From positions 1 through 6,178 of the forward strand of contig JAKBCT010000057.1 in NCBI GenBank assembly GCA_021807655.1: a DNA stretch of 6,178 nt, read 5' to 3'. Both the position numbers and the translations under genes were made by a program. The stretch's first letter is position 1. Every line of letters starts with the position of its first letter. Positions 1-5,931 of this stretch are shown piece after piece. The notes under the pieces are model-generated. The model was not told the DNA's origin and did not search any database. It saw only the letters and a list, made by a program, of their open reading frames with translations. Origin of the DNA: Actinomycetes bacterium. GTDB lineage: Bacteria > Actinomycetota > Acidimicrobiia > Acidimicrobiales > RAAP-2.

Positions 1-9
1 TGCACGGAG

Positions 10-29
10 AAAAAGGCAATCGCGTTGCC
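10..29 (-). terminator. Possible intrinsic terminator for the minus-strand operon
   Basis: Read on the minus strand, GGCAA and TTGCC form a perfect 5-bp stem around the loop CGCGA, followed at once by TTTTT. That is the form of a small Rho-independent terminator, placed about 310 bases after the stop codon of the last minus-strand gene. The stem is short, so it may be weak or fortuitous. It would end transcripts that come through leuB, ilvE and the acyl-CoA dehydrogenase gene. Confidence 0.33.
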
Positions 30-79
30 GGGGACCGACGCTGCTGACTCACGAACGCCCATTGGAGACTCGCATGGTC

Positions 80-117
80 GTGCGGGTTCTTGTTGGAGGC
101 CCGACGTGAACCTGCAC
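80..117. repeat. Interrupted inverted repeat, 10-bp stem
   Basis: GTGCGGGTTC at 80-89 pairs with GAACCTGCAC at 108-117, leaving an 18-base loop. One pair (84 with 113) is G-U on the plus strand and would be an A-C mismatch on the minus strand, so the structure is better as plus-strand RNA. No U-rich tail follows. It could be a U-less terminator for a gene left of the window, a structured RNA element or a protein-binding dyad. The sequence does not tell which. Confidence 0.4.
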
Positions 118-166
118 TCACTTGCCACGAGGCATTTGGTCACTGTTTGTCGAGGGTGCGCGCGCT

Positions 167-340
167 ATGAGCCGGACGACCGCGGCACCGCGGTCGGCGC
201 CGTCTCCCGCACGAGACCACGAACACGCTTGTCACCACGAATGTCACCACGATTCGCGCTGGCCGGCCGATCCGAGCCAGACGGCCCGACGGCTGCTCCG
301 CTACTCTCGATTCCGATTCCCCTGGTATCGCACGGCTTAG
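167..340 (+). CDS. Doubtful 57-aa Cys/His-rich small ORF
   Basis: An ATG at 167 opens a 57-codon frame ending in TAG at 338-340, two bases short of the convergent acyl-CoA dehydrogenase stop codon. A GAGGG at 152-156 could serve as ribosome binding site, with a 10-base spacer. A TTG at 122 would give 72 residues. The middle of the peptide carries CHHE followed by CHHD, giving a metal-ligand-like cluster. The end is basic and aromatic. Third-position GC is roughly 70 percent by my count, and the CHHE/CHHD segment comes from a 12-bp duplication. I do not recognise a family. A chance open frame in GC-rich intergenic DNA is the likelier reading. Confidence 0.18.
   Translation: MSRTTAAPRSAPSPARDHEHACHHECHHDSRWPADPSQTARRLLRYSRFRFPWYRTA
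177..196. repeat. Near-perfect GC palindrome, 9-bp arms
   Basis: CGACCGCGG at 177-185 is followed by CA and then its exact reverse complement CCGCGGTCG at 188-196. As RNA this folds into a very stable hairpin on either strand. There is no U-tract on either side. It lies about 150 bases past the stop codon of the acyl-CoA dehydrogenase gene, so a U-less hairpin terminator is possible. A palindromic operator is the alternative. It also lies inside the doubtful small ORF at 167-340. Confidence 0.45.
230..253. repeat. Two tandem 12-bp units
   Basis: TGTCACCACGAA (230-241) is followed directly by TGTCACCACGAT (242-253), differing only at the last base. A related CCACGAA string lies just upstream at 217-223. 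The unit length is a multiple of three. In the frame of the doubtful ORF at 167 it reads CHHE then CHHD. Confidence 0.6.
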
Positions 341-342
341 TC

Positions 343-1485
343 CTACTTCAGTAAGTGCTTGGCGACCACGACGCGTTGCACTTGGTTCGTGCCCTCGTAG
401 ATCTGGGTAATCTTCGCATCGCGCATGAAGCGTTCGACCGGAAACTCCTTGGTGAAGCCGTACCCGCCGAGCAGCTGCACCGCGTCGGTCGTGACGCTCA
501 TCGCGGTGTCCGAGGCGAACGATTTCGCTGCCGCGGTGAGATAACTGAGGTTGTGGTCGGGATCGCCGGCGTCGATCGTCGCGCACGCCCGATAGACGAG
601 CGCGCGCGCGGCCTCGGTATGAATTGCCATGTCCGCGAGCATGAACCGAAGGCCCTGCAGGTCGCTGATCGGTCCACCGAAGGCTCGCCGTTGCGTCATG
701 TAGCGTGCAGCGAAGTCGATGGCCCCCTGTGCGATGCCCACCGCCTGGGCGCCAATGGTCGGTCGCGACCGGTCGAGGGTATGCATCGCGATCATGAAGC
801 CGTCGCCCTCGGCGCCTATTCGGTGGGACGCCGGCACCCGAACGTCGCGAAAGACCACCTCACCCGTCGGCGATGCTCGCAGACCCATCTTGTCCTCGTG
901 CTTGGGAAACTCAACGCCCCAGGCCCGCTCAACCAAGAAGCAGGTGATGCCGCGACCCCTGGCCGCGGGGTCGGTGCTCGCGAATACCGTGTAGGTGTCC
1001 GACACCCCGGCGTTGGTGATCCAGTACTTGGAGCCGTTGATTACGTAGTCGTCGCCGTCGCGTTCGGCGCGCGTGCGCATGGCCGCCACGTCAGAACCCG
1101 CGTCGGCCTCGGAGAGGCAGTAGCTGGCCTGTAGTTCGCCCGAAGCAATACGCGGAAGGTACGCGTGTTTGATCGCCTCGGAGGCGAAATTCATTACCGG
1201 CAGCATGCCCAACTTGGAAATCAGCATCGTCACCGAGGTCGATGCGCAGGCTCTCGCCAACTCCTCGGCCATGATCGCCTGGGTCACCATGTCGGCGCCG
1301 GCCCCCCCGTACGCGGCGGGCACGCTGAGCGACGGCAGCTCCATCTCGACACAAGCGTCAAAACTCTTTTGCGGGAAGACCTGGTCGCGGTCGTATTCGG
1401 CGGCGTGCGGGGCGATACGCTCGTCGACGAAGGCGCGCATGACGTCGCGAAACGCTCGTTGTTCATCGTTCAGCACAAAACTCAT
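343..1485 (-). CDS. Acyl-CoA dehydrogenase (medium/short-chain type)
   Basis: This 380-residue flavoenzyme of the acyl-CoA dehydrogenase family would oxidise the alpha-beta bond of an acyl-CoA using FAD and pass electrons to electron-transfer flavoprotein in the cytosol. The protein is full length. It has an N-terminal helical domain (about 5-118), a beta domain with the flavin and substrate motifs YCLSEADAGSD (122-132) and KYWITNAG (153-160), and a C-terminal helical domain (about 230-380). The catalytic base is Glu364 in IYEGTNQ, the position used by medium- and short-chain enzymes. Ser240 in LDRSRP stands where isovaleryl-CoA dehydrogenase keeps its glutamate, so a canonical isovaleryl enzyme is unlikely. 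Substrate is otherwise undetermined. The frame is open 65 codons further upstream, but that stretch overlaps the preceding gene, reads as low-complexity sequence and lacks the family start. The ATG at 1485 has a good ribosome binding site. The gene follows the unknown gene by 19 bases and is probably last in the leuB operon. Confidence 0.93.
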   Translation of the reverse strand: MSFVLNDEQRAFRDVMRAFVDERIAPHAAEYDRDQVFPQKSFDACVEMELPSLSVPAAYGGAGADMVTQAIMAEELARACASTSVTMLISKLGMLPVMNFASEAIKHAYLPRIASGELQASYCLSEADAGSDVAAMRTRAERDGDDYVINGSKYWITNAGVSDTYTVFASTDPAARGRGITCFLVERAWGVEFPKHEDKMGLRASPTGEVVFRDVRVPASHRIGAEGDGFMIAMHTLDRSRPTIGAQAVGIAQGAIDFAARYMTQRRAFGGPISDLQGLRFMLADMAIHTEAARALVYRACATIDAGDPDHNLSYLTAAAKSFASDTAMSVTTDAVQLLGGYGFTKEFPVERFMRDAKITQIYEGTNQVQRVVVAKHLLK

Positions 1486-1490
1486 CGTCG

Positions 1491-1499
1491 TTCCTCTCC
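1491..1499 (-). promoter_or_regulatory. Ribosome binding site fixing the dehydrogenase start
   Basis: The minus strand reads GGAGAGGAA, then ACGACG-type spacing before the ATG at 1485. It is a purine-rich Shine-Dalgarno sequence in the correct place and supports this start over the longer open frame. It lies in the 19-base gap after the preceding gene's stop codon. Confidence 0.65.
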
Positions 1500-1504
1500 G
1501 CGAC

Positions 1505-1963
1505 TCAGCGAACCGTCGTCGCGAGTCGATCCCCGTCGATCGCGTCGGCGAAGGCGCGCTGGGCGAAGTAGCTGTGCGCGAGTCCGGCGAACGGGCTCGC
1601 GCGGTGGTGGTCGATGGGGGTGCCGTCGGCCAGTGCGAACAGGTCCAGTGCGAAGCGCACGTCCGCGAGCGTTGGTCCACGACCTACGACGCTCGCTCGC
1701 TTCGCCGCGACCACCGCGATTCCCACGGCGACGTCGTGGCGGTCGTGCTCATGCGCGAAGGGCAACTTCGCCACTTCGCGTTGCGCGATCGTGAGCGCGT
1801 AGCCACCGTCGGGAGCGGGCGTCCCGGCCCCCCGACCAGCGAACGGGTGGGGCGAGCGCTGGAGTCCCGCCTTTTTCGGGCGCGCGAGCTCGGGGGTGGG
1901 CGTCGCCATGCTGGGGCGCACTTCGCCGGCCGCGGGAACTGGAACGAACGTTGGTTGGGTCAC
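1505..1963 (-). CDS. Conserved-looking protein of unknown function, 152 aa
   Basis: I cannot assign a function. The gene sits 25 bases after the ilvE stop codon and 19 bases before the dehydrogenase start, in the same direction, so it is probably co-transcribed with both. The N-terminal third (to about residue 50) is rich in Pro, Ala and Gly and probably disordered. From about residue 53 there is a compact part beginning with PDGGYALTIAQRE, followed by a charged HEHDRHD (70-76) and amphipathic helices such as AVGIAVVAAKRASVVGRG. The C-terminus contains FAGLAHSYFAQRAF. I see no signal peptide, membrane segment or catalytic signature; the clustered His and Asp might bind metal, but that is a guess. 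The start is uncertain. The first candidate is a GTG at 1963 with no clear ribosome binding site; an ATG at 1909 would give 134 residues and also lacks a good one. Continuous open frame with ordered, protein-like composition and operon position argue that it is real. Confidence 0.72.
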   Translation of the reverse strand: MTQPTFVPVPAAGEVRPSMATPTPELARPKKAGLQRSPHPFAGRGAGTPAPDGGYALTIAQREVAKLPFAHEHDRHDVAVGIAVVAAKRASVVGRGPTLADVRFALDLFALADGTPIDHHRASPFAGLAHSYFAQRAFADAIDGDRLATTVR

Positions 1964-1988
1964 CTACCGAGACTACCGCTCGGCCAAA

Positions 1989-2915
1989 TCACACTTCGGT
2001 GAGCCAGCCACTGTACCGATCGATCTCCCCACGCACGGCCTGAAAGTACGTCGACTGGATCGTCGTGGTGACCGGACCGGGCTTGCCGTCACCGACGATT
2101 CGGTCGTCGACCGAGGAGATCGGGACGACCTCAGCCGCCGTGCCGGTCAAGAATGCTTCGTCGGCGAGGTACAGGTCGGTGCGAATCATCGTCTCGAAGC
2201 GAGCCGTGAATCCGAGGTCGGCGGCGATTCGCATGACGGTGTCCTGGGTGATGCCCGGCAGCGCACCCGCTTCGGAGGACGGTGGCGTGAGCAGCACGCC
2301 GTCACGAACCACGAACAGGTTTTCGCCGGTGCACTCAGAAACCTGTCCATCGGGCCCGAGCATGATGGCCTCGTCGTAGCCAGCCTTGATCGCCTCGATC
2401 TTGGCGAGACCCGAGTTCAGGTACATCCCCGTTCCCTTGGCGGCCGTCGGCATCGCGTTGGAGTCGTGACGCTGCCAGGACGAGATCTTCATGCGCACAC
2501 CGTTGGTCAACCCGTCTTCACCGAGGTAGGCGCCCCACGGCCACGCCGCGATGGCGACGTTGACCGGGGCGGGCAGCGGATTCACGCCCATCTCCCCGTA
2601 GCCGAGGTACACGAGTGGACGGATGTAGCACCCGTTGACCAGTTCGTTGGCGCGCACCACGCTCACCACGGCGTCGCACAGTTCGTCGAGCGAGAACGGC
2701 ACGTCGATCATCAGGACCTTGCAACTGCGCAAGAGACGGGCCATATGTTCGCGGAGCCGAAAGACCGCCACGCCCGTCGGAGTCTTGTAGGCCCTGATGC
2801 CTTCAAAGGCGCCCGTACCGTAGTGCAACCCGTGGCTGAGTACGTGGGTCGTGGCGTCCGCCCAGTCGACGAGCACGCCGTCCATCCAAATCTTTTCCGT
2901 CGGTGTTATGGGCAT
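1989..2915 (-). CDS. ilvE: Branched-chain amino acid aminotransferase
   Basis: A class IV pyridoxal-phosphate aminotransferase that transfers the amino group from glutamate to 2-oxoisocaproate, 2-oxoisovalerate or 2-oxo-3-methylvalerate, making leucine, valine or isoleucine. It is reversible and cytosolic. With the ATG start it has 308 residues, almost the length of E. coli IlvE. The Schiff-base lysine is Lys160 in PTAAKGTG, and Glu194 in the SECTGENLF motif is the residue that contacts the cofactor pyridine nitrogen in this family. HYGTGAFEGIRAY (31-43), near the N-terminus, and FLTGTAAEVVPI (255-266) complete the fold's signature. A GTG directly upstream (2918) would add one residue, but its ribosome binding site would be only two bases away. 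The gene follows leuB with a one-base overlap at the TGATG junction, so translational coupling is likely. This places the last leucine step right after the LeuB step. Confidence 0.97.
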   Translation of the reverse strand: MPITPTEKIWMDGVLVDWADATTHVLSHGLHYGTGAFEGIRAYKTPTGVAVFRLREHMARLLRSCKVLMIDVPFSLDELCDAVVSVVRANELVNGCYIRPLVYLGYGEMGVNPLPAPVNVAIAAWPWGAYLGEDGLTNGVRMKISSWQRHDSNAMPTAAKGTGMYLNSGLAKIEAIKAGYDEAIMLGPDGQVSECTGENLFVVRDGVLLTPPSSEAGALPGITQDTVMRIAADLGFTARFETMIRTDLYLADEAFLTGTAAEVVPISSVDDRIVGDGKPGPVTTTIQSTYFQAVRGEIDRYSGWLTEV

Positions 2916-3937
2916 CACAACCTCTCAATCAATCGTTGCGTAATCGCCGACGTCCCCGCCGATATCTGGTCACGCTCAAAGTCTGCCACCGCGGAGGCGA
3001 TCCGCCGTGCGGCGTCGGCCTCGCCCAGGTGTTCGAGCATCAACGCGGCCGACGAGATCGCGGCCAGCGGATTGGCGACGCCGGTGCCGGCGATGTCGTG
3101 CGCGGCCCCGTGAACGGGTTCAAAGAGCGACGCGCCGGTGCGCGCCGGATTGAGATTGGCGCTCGCGGCGTACCCGATGCCGCCCGTGACCGCTCCAGCC
3201 AGATCTGACAGGATGTCGCCGAAGAGGTTGTCGGTCACGATCACGCCGTAGCGGCCCGGGTCCTCGACGAGATAGATGCAGGCGGCGTCGACGTGGTTGT
3301 AGTCGACGGCGACGGACGGAAAACTGGCCCCGACGTCAGCCACGACCCGCGACCACAGGTCACCGGCGAAGGTCAGGACGTTGGTCTTGTGCACCAGGGT
3401 CACCTTCGGTTGCTCGAGCGCCATCGCCCGCTCAAAGGCGTAGCGCACGCAGCGATCGACCCCGAACCGGGTGTTGACCGATCCCTGCGTCGCCACTTCG
3501 TGCACCGTGCCGTGGCGCAGGACTCCCCCCTCGCCCGCGTAGGGCCCCTCGGTGTTCTCGCGCACGATAGCGAAGTCGCGACCCGCGGCCAGTGAACCCG
3601 CGACGCCGTGGAATGGTCGGTAGTTGACGTAGAGATCCAGGCCAAAGCGCAATCGCAGCAGCAGGCCCCGCTCGAGGACGCCGGCCGGTACGCGTCGATC
3701 GCCGATCGCCGGGCCGATGGCACCGAGCAGGATCGCATCGAATCCGCGCAGTACCTCGAGTGTCTCGTTGTCGAGCACGAAGCCGTCACGAAGGTAGCGT
3801 GCGGCACCCAGGTCGAAGGCCGTCGGCTCGACCGCGACGCCGGCGGCCGCCACGACCCTGAGCGCGGCCTCGGTCACCTCGGGCCCAATGCCGTCGCCAC
3901 CGATCACCGCCACGCGGTACGCCCGATTGGTAATCAC
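2915..3937 (-). CDS. leuB: 3-isopropylmalate dehydrogenase
   Basis: Catalyses the NAD-dependent oxidation and decarboxylation of 3-isopropylmalate to 2-oxoisocaproate, the third committed leucine step, as a cytosolic homodimer. The 340-residue protein is full length for the short actinobacterial type. Visible family features are GGDGIGPEV at 13-21, the substrate-binding arginine segment around Arg95-Arg97 and Arg107, [13 protein letters not shown] at 126-138, catalytic Lys184 in HKTNVL, and metal ligands Asp217, Asp241 and Asp245 around [26 protein letters not shown] (272-284) contributes to the NAD site. The tyrosine that assists catalysis in Thermus-type LeuB appears to be Phe158 here, by eye alignment of the NTRFG segment. 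The GTG start is supported by a strong ribosome binding site six bases upstream. It is the first gene of the minus-strand operon, overlaps ilvE at its 3' end and is divergent from greA-leuCD. Confidence 0.97.
   Translation of the reverse strand: MITNRAYRVAVIGGDGIGPEVTEAALRVVAAAGVAVEPTAFDLGAARYLRDGFVLDNETLEVLRGFDAILLGAIGPAIGDRRVPAGVLERGLLLRLRFGLDLYVNYRPFHGVAGSLAAGRDFAIVRENTEGPYAGEGGVLRHGTVHEVATQGSVNTRFGVDRCVRYAFERAMALEQPKVTLVHKTNVLTFAGDLWSRVVADVGASFPSVAVDYNHVDAACIYLVEDPGRYGVIVTDNLFGDILSDLAGAVTGGIGYAASANLNPARTGASLFEPVHGAAHDIAGTGVANPLAAISSAALMLEHLGEADAARRIASAVADFERDQISAGTSAITQRLIERL
2921..2926 (-). promoter_or_regulatory. Ribosome binding site deciding the ilvE start
   Basis: The minus strand reads GAGAGG, TT, then GTGATG. 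GAGG lies five bases before the ATG at 2915 but only two before the GTG at 2918, so the ATG is the better start. The site is inside the last codons of leuB. Confidence 0.55.
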
Positions 3938-3941
3938 GTCA

Positions 3942-3950
3942 CACCTCCCT
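3942..3950 (-). promoter_or_regulatory. Strong ribosome binding site of leuB
   Basis: The minus strand reads AGGGAGGTG, a near-complete complement to the 16S rRNA 3' end. The GGAGG core stands six bases before the GTG at 3937. This supports GTG as the true leuB start. Confidence 0.8.
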
Positions 3951-3957
3951 GGCTACC

Positions 3958-3987
3958 AGTCTGCTCGGCGCGACGACGACGGAGCAA
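3958..3987 (-). promoter_or_regulatory. Candidate promoter for the leuB operon
   Basis: On the minus strand TTGCTC (3987-3982) and CAGACT (3963-3958) are 18 bases apart and loosely resemble -35 and -10 hexamers. Transcription would begin about 15 bases before the leuB start codon, just ahead of its ribosome binding site. Both boxes are imperfect. The strongest argument is that a promoter must exist somewhere in this 106-base divergent spacer. Confidence 0.25.
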
Positions 3988-3990
3988 ACC

Positions 3991-4012
3991 GGCACCACGC
4001 TTCGGGGGTGCC
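3991..4012. repeat. 6-bp inverted repeat in the divergent spacer
   Basis: GGCACC at 3991-3996 and GGTGCC at 4007-4012 form a perfect dyad with a 10-base centre. It lies between the two candidate promoters and just upstream of the greA -10-like box, a suitable place for an operator acting on either direction. A dyad of this size can arise by chance in GC-rich DNA. Confidence 0.3.
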
Positions 4013-4016
4013 CTAC

Positions 4017-4022
4017 TAGAGT
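4017..4022 (+). promoter_or_regulatory. Candidate -10 box for greA-leuCD
   Basis: TAGAGT fits the TANNNT form common in high-GC bacteria and lies 21 bases before the greA ATG. That allows a leader of about 15 bases. No convincing -35 hexamer is seen 16-18 bases upstream, where the dyad at 3991-4012 lies instead. A leader this short leaves no room for an attenuator or riboswitch. Confidence 0.3.
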
Positions 4023-4035
4023 CGTGTTCCTACCC

Positions 4036-4040
4036 GGGAG
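4036..4040 (+). promoter_or_regulatory. Ribosome binding site of greA, start slightly ambiguous
   Basis: GGGAG ends three bases before the ATG at 4044, which is a little close. It is nine bases before the in-frame TTG at 4050. The ATG is preferred as the stronger codon, but a protein shorter by two residues is possible. Confidence 0.45.
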
Positions 4041-4043
4041 ACG

Positions 4044-4526
4044 ATGACCTTGGCTGGCGAGATCCACCGCATCACCAAAGAGACGCTGGACAAGCTCCGC
4101 GACGAGTATCGCCACCTGACTACCGTCGGACGAACGGAGATCGCCCGCGTCATCGAAGCGGCCCGTCTGTTGGGCGACCTCTCAGAGAACGGCGACTACC
4201 ACGCCGCCAAGGACGAGCAGGGCAAGATGGAAGCCCGAATTCGCCAGATTGACCAGGTACTGCGCAATCACGAGTTGGTCGAGCGCGACGCCAACGCGCT
4301 CGTCGTCCAGCACGCGACCATCGTGCGAGTGGTCTACGACGGTGACCCCGAGGATGATTTCCAGGAGTACTTCATTGGCTCCATTGAGGAGAAGCCCGAC
4401 GGCGTCATGGTCGCCTCGCCCACCTCGCCACTGGGGACGGCGCTGCTCGGCCACGTCGTGGGTGACGAGGTCGACTACGAGGCACCGTCGGGCACCCTTC
4501 GGGTGCGTATCACGGGGTTGCGCTGA
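4044..4526 (+). CDS. greA: Transcription elongation factor GreA
   Basis: GreA enters the secondary channel of stalled RNA polymerase and stimulates cleavage of the backtracked transcript, letting elongation resume. The 160-residue protein matches the usual length of about 158. The N-terminal part (about 5-75) is the antiparallel coiled coil; its tip carries [17 protein letters not shown] (44-60), where Asp45 and Glu48 correspond to the acidic residues that coordinate the catalytic magnesium. The C-terminal FKBP-like domain (about 83-160) shows SPLGTALLG (128-136) and [11 protein letters not shown] (140-150), typical of the family. The gene's stop codon is followed after a single base by the leuC GTG, so greA and leuC are probably co-transcribed and translationally coupled. 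That is an unexpected partner for leucine biosynthesis, because GreA is a general housekeeping factor. Confidence 0.97.
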   Translation: MTLAGEIHRITKETLDKLRDEYRHLTTVGRTEIARVIEAARLLGDLSENGDYHAAKDEQGKMEARIRQIDQVLRNHELVERDANALVVQHATIVRVVYDGDPEDDFQEYFIGSIEEKPDGVMVASPTSPLGTALLGHVVGDEVDYEAPSGTLRVRITGLR

Positions 4527-4527
4527 C

Positions 4528-5931
4528 GTGGCCGGACGCACGTTGTACGAAAAGATCTGGGACGCCCACGTGGTCGCCAGCCCCGACGGCGAGCCGACCA
4601 TCATCTACGTCGACCTTCACCTGATTCACGAAGTCACGAGCCCCCAGGCCTTCGACGGCCTTCGGCTCAACCATCGTCGGGTGCGACGCCCCGATCGCAC
4701 CCTGGCCACGGCCGACCACAACGTACCGACCGATCCGGTCGCCACACCCGTCAACGACCCGGTCTCGCGTCGTCAACTCGAGGCGCTCGACGAGAACTGC
4801 CACGAATTCGGCGTCACGCTCTTTCCTCGCGGCCACGAGAATCAGGGCATCGTGCACGTCATCGGCCCCGAGCTCGGCGTCACGCAGCCGGGCATGGTCA
4901 TCGTGTGCGGCGACTCGCACACGTCGACCCACGGCGCCTTTGGCGCGTTGGCCTTCGGCATCGGCACCAGCGAGGTCGAGCACGTCCTGGCGACCCAAAC
5001 GATCCCCCAGCAGCGCGCCAAGACGATGGCGGTGAACGTGGACGGCACGCTGCCGCTCGGTACCACCGCGAAGGACCTCGTACTGGCCATCGTCGCGCGT
5101 CTGGGAACCGGGGGTGGGGCCGGCTACGTCATTGAATATCGCGGGAGCGCGATTCGCGCGCTTTCGATGGAGAGCCGCATGACGGTTTGCAACATGAGTA
5201 TCGAAGCCGGCGCGCGCGCGGGTCTCGTCGCCGTGGACGAGACGACCATTGACTATCTCCGCGGCCGCCCCGCCGTCCCGACGGGCCCCGACTGGGAACG
5301 AGCGCTCGAACGGTGGCGTGACGTGGTGAGCGACGCGGACGCCGTCTTTGACGCCGAGGTGAGCCTGCGGGCCCAGGACATCGTGCCCTACGTGACGTGG
5401 GGTACGAACCCGGCGCAGGTGGTGGCGTTGACGGGCGTGGTCCCCTCGCCCGACGACGCGATGGACGCTGACGAGCGTGAGTCAACCGCGCGATCCCTCG
5501 CGTACATGGGTCTCACGCCCGGCACCCCGATGATGGACGTGGCGCTCGACGTCGTGTTCATCGGCTCGTGCACCAATTCGAGAATTGAGGACCTGCGCGC
5601 GGCCGCGGCCGTCGCCGGCGGGCGTCGCGTGGCCAGCGGCGTGCGAGCCCTCGTCGTACCGGGATCGCATCGGGTGAAGCGTCAAGCCGAGTCCGAAGGG
5701 CTCGACCGCGTCTTCCTCGACGCCGGGTTCGAGTGGCGAGAGCCCGGCTGTTCGATGTGCCTCGGGATGAACCCCGATCAGCTGGCGCCGGGTCAACGAT
5801 GCGCCTCGACGTCGAACCGCAACTTCGAAGGTCGACAGGGACGCGGCGGGCGTACGCACCTCGTGTCGCCGGCCGTCGCTGCGGCGTCAGCCATCGAGGG
5901 CCACTTCGCCGTGCCGGCGGTGGTCCGGTGA
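4528..5931 (+). CDS. leuC: 3-isopropylmalate dehydratase large subunit
   Basis: LeuC is the iron-sulfur subunit of isopropylmalate isomerase and works with LeuD to convert 2-isopropylmalate to 3-isopropylmalate through an enzyme-bound dehydrated intermediate. It belongs to the aconitase family. The 467-residue protein has the usual length. The 4Fe-4S ligands are Cys348 in [11 protein letters not shown] and Cys408 and Cys411 in [12 protein letters not shown], one position away from the E. coli numbering. Other family motifs are [21 protein letters not shown] beginning at Cys127, [10 protein letters not shown], and [10 protein letters not shown] near the end. The open frame extends 93 codons upstream inside greA, but homology begins with [15 protein letters not shown], so the GTG at 4528 is the start. 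No strong ribosome binding site precedes it; a GGGG at 4513-4516 is rather distant, which fits coupling to greA. The stop codon overlaps the leuD start. Confidence 0.97.
   Translation: MAGRTLYEKIWDAHVVASPDGEPTIIYVDLHLIHEVTSPQAFDGLRLNHRRVRRPDRTLATADHNVPTDPVATPVNDPVSRRQLEALDENCHEFGVTLFPRGHENQGIVHVIGPELGVTQPGMVIVCGDSHTSTHGAFGALAFGIGTSEVEHVLATQTIPQQRAKTMAVNVDGTLPLGTTAKDLVLAIVARLGTGGGAGYVIEYRGSAIRALSMESRMTVCNMSIEAGARAGLVAVDETTIDYLRGRPAVPTGPDWERALERWRDVVSDADAVFDAEVSLRAQDIVPYVTWGTNPAQVVALTGVVPSPDDAMDADERESTARSLAYMGLTPGTPMMDVALDVVFIGSCTNSRIEDLRAAAAVAGGRRVASGVRALVVPGSHRVKRQAESEGLDRVFLDAGFEWREPGCSMCLGMNPDQLAPGQRCASTSNRNFEGRQGRGGRTHLVSPAVAAASAIEGHFAVPAVVR

Larger units (their letters stand above)
1..342. 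other. Left intergenic region without a secure gene
   Basis: This stretch lies downstream of the acyl-CoA dehydrogenase stop codon and reaches the window edge. It holds a short hairpin with an oligo-T tract on the minus strand (10-29), a 10-bp hairpin (80-117), a 9-bp GC hairpin (177-196), a 12-bp tandem duplication (230-253) and a doubtful small ORF (167-340). Plus frame 1 is open from base 1 to a TAA ending at 354. On the minus strand an ATG at 62-60 opens a frame running off the left edge. Neither frame has a recognisable domain or a convincing ribosome binding site. No tRNA-like cloverleaf was found by eye. Sequence left of the window is needed to decide whether a gene end or start lies here. 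Confidence 0.6.

Noticed and set aside
1..62. Minus-strand ATG at 62 opening a frame that runs off the left edge
   Set aside because: Only 20 codons are visible, no ribosome binding site precedes the ATG, and the frame would run through the terminator-like hairpin at 10-29.
84..112. GGTTC and GAACC strings suggesting a tRNA T-arm
   Set aside because: The pairing makes a long hairpin with an 18-base loop instead of the 5-bp stem and 7-base loop of a T-arm, and no anticodon or acceptor arm can be fitted around it.
1..354. Plus frame 1 open from the window edge to TAA at 352-354, a possible gene end
   Set aside because: No domain is visible, third-position GC is modest, and its end overlaps the dehydrogenase coding sequence by 12 bases. 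It cannot be settled without sequence to the left, so it is not called.
355..1134. Plus-strand open frame of 259 codons opposite the dehydrogenase
   Set aside because: It is an antisense shadow of a conserved full-length gene and shows no domain of its own.
1486..1680. 65-codon N-terminal extension of the acyl-CoA dehydrogenase
   Set aside because: The extension overlaps the upstream gene at 1505-1963, reads as Ser/Thr/Arg-rich low-complexity sequence, and the family's N-terminus begins at the ATG at 1485, which has a good ribosome binding site.
1896..3113. Plus-strand open frame of 405 codons opposite ilvE and the end of leuB
   Set aside because: It is a shadow frame antisense to a well-identified aminotransferase, with no recognisable domain and Arg/His/Gly/Val-rich composition typical of reverse frames in GC-rich genes.
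4249..4527. 93-codon upstream extension of leuC
   Set aside because: It lies in another frame of greA, is Arg/Ser/Thr-rich, and LeuC homology begins at the GTG at 4528.
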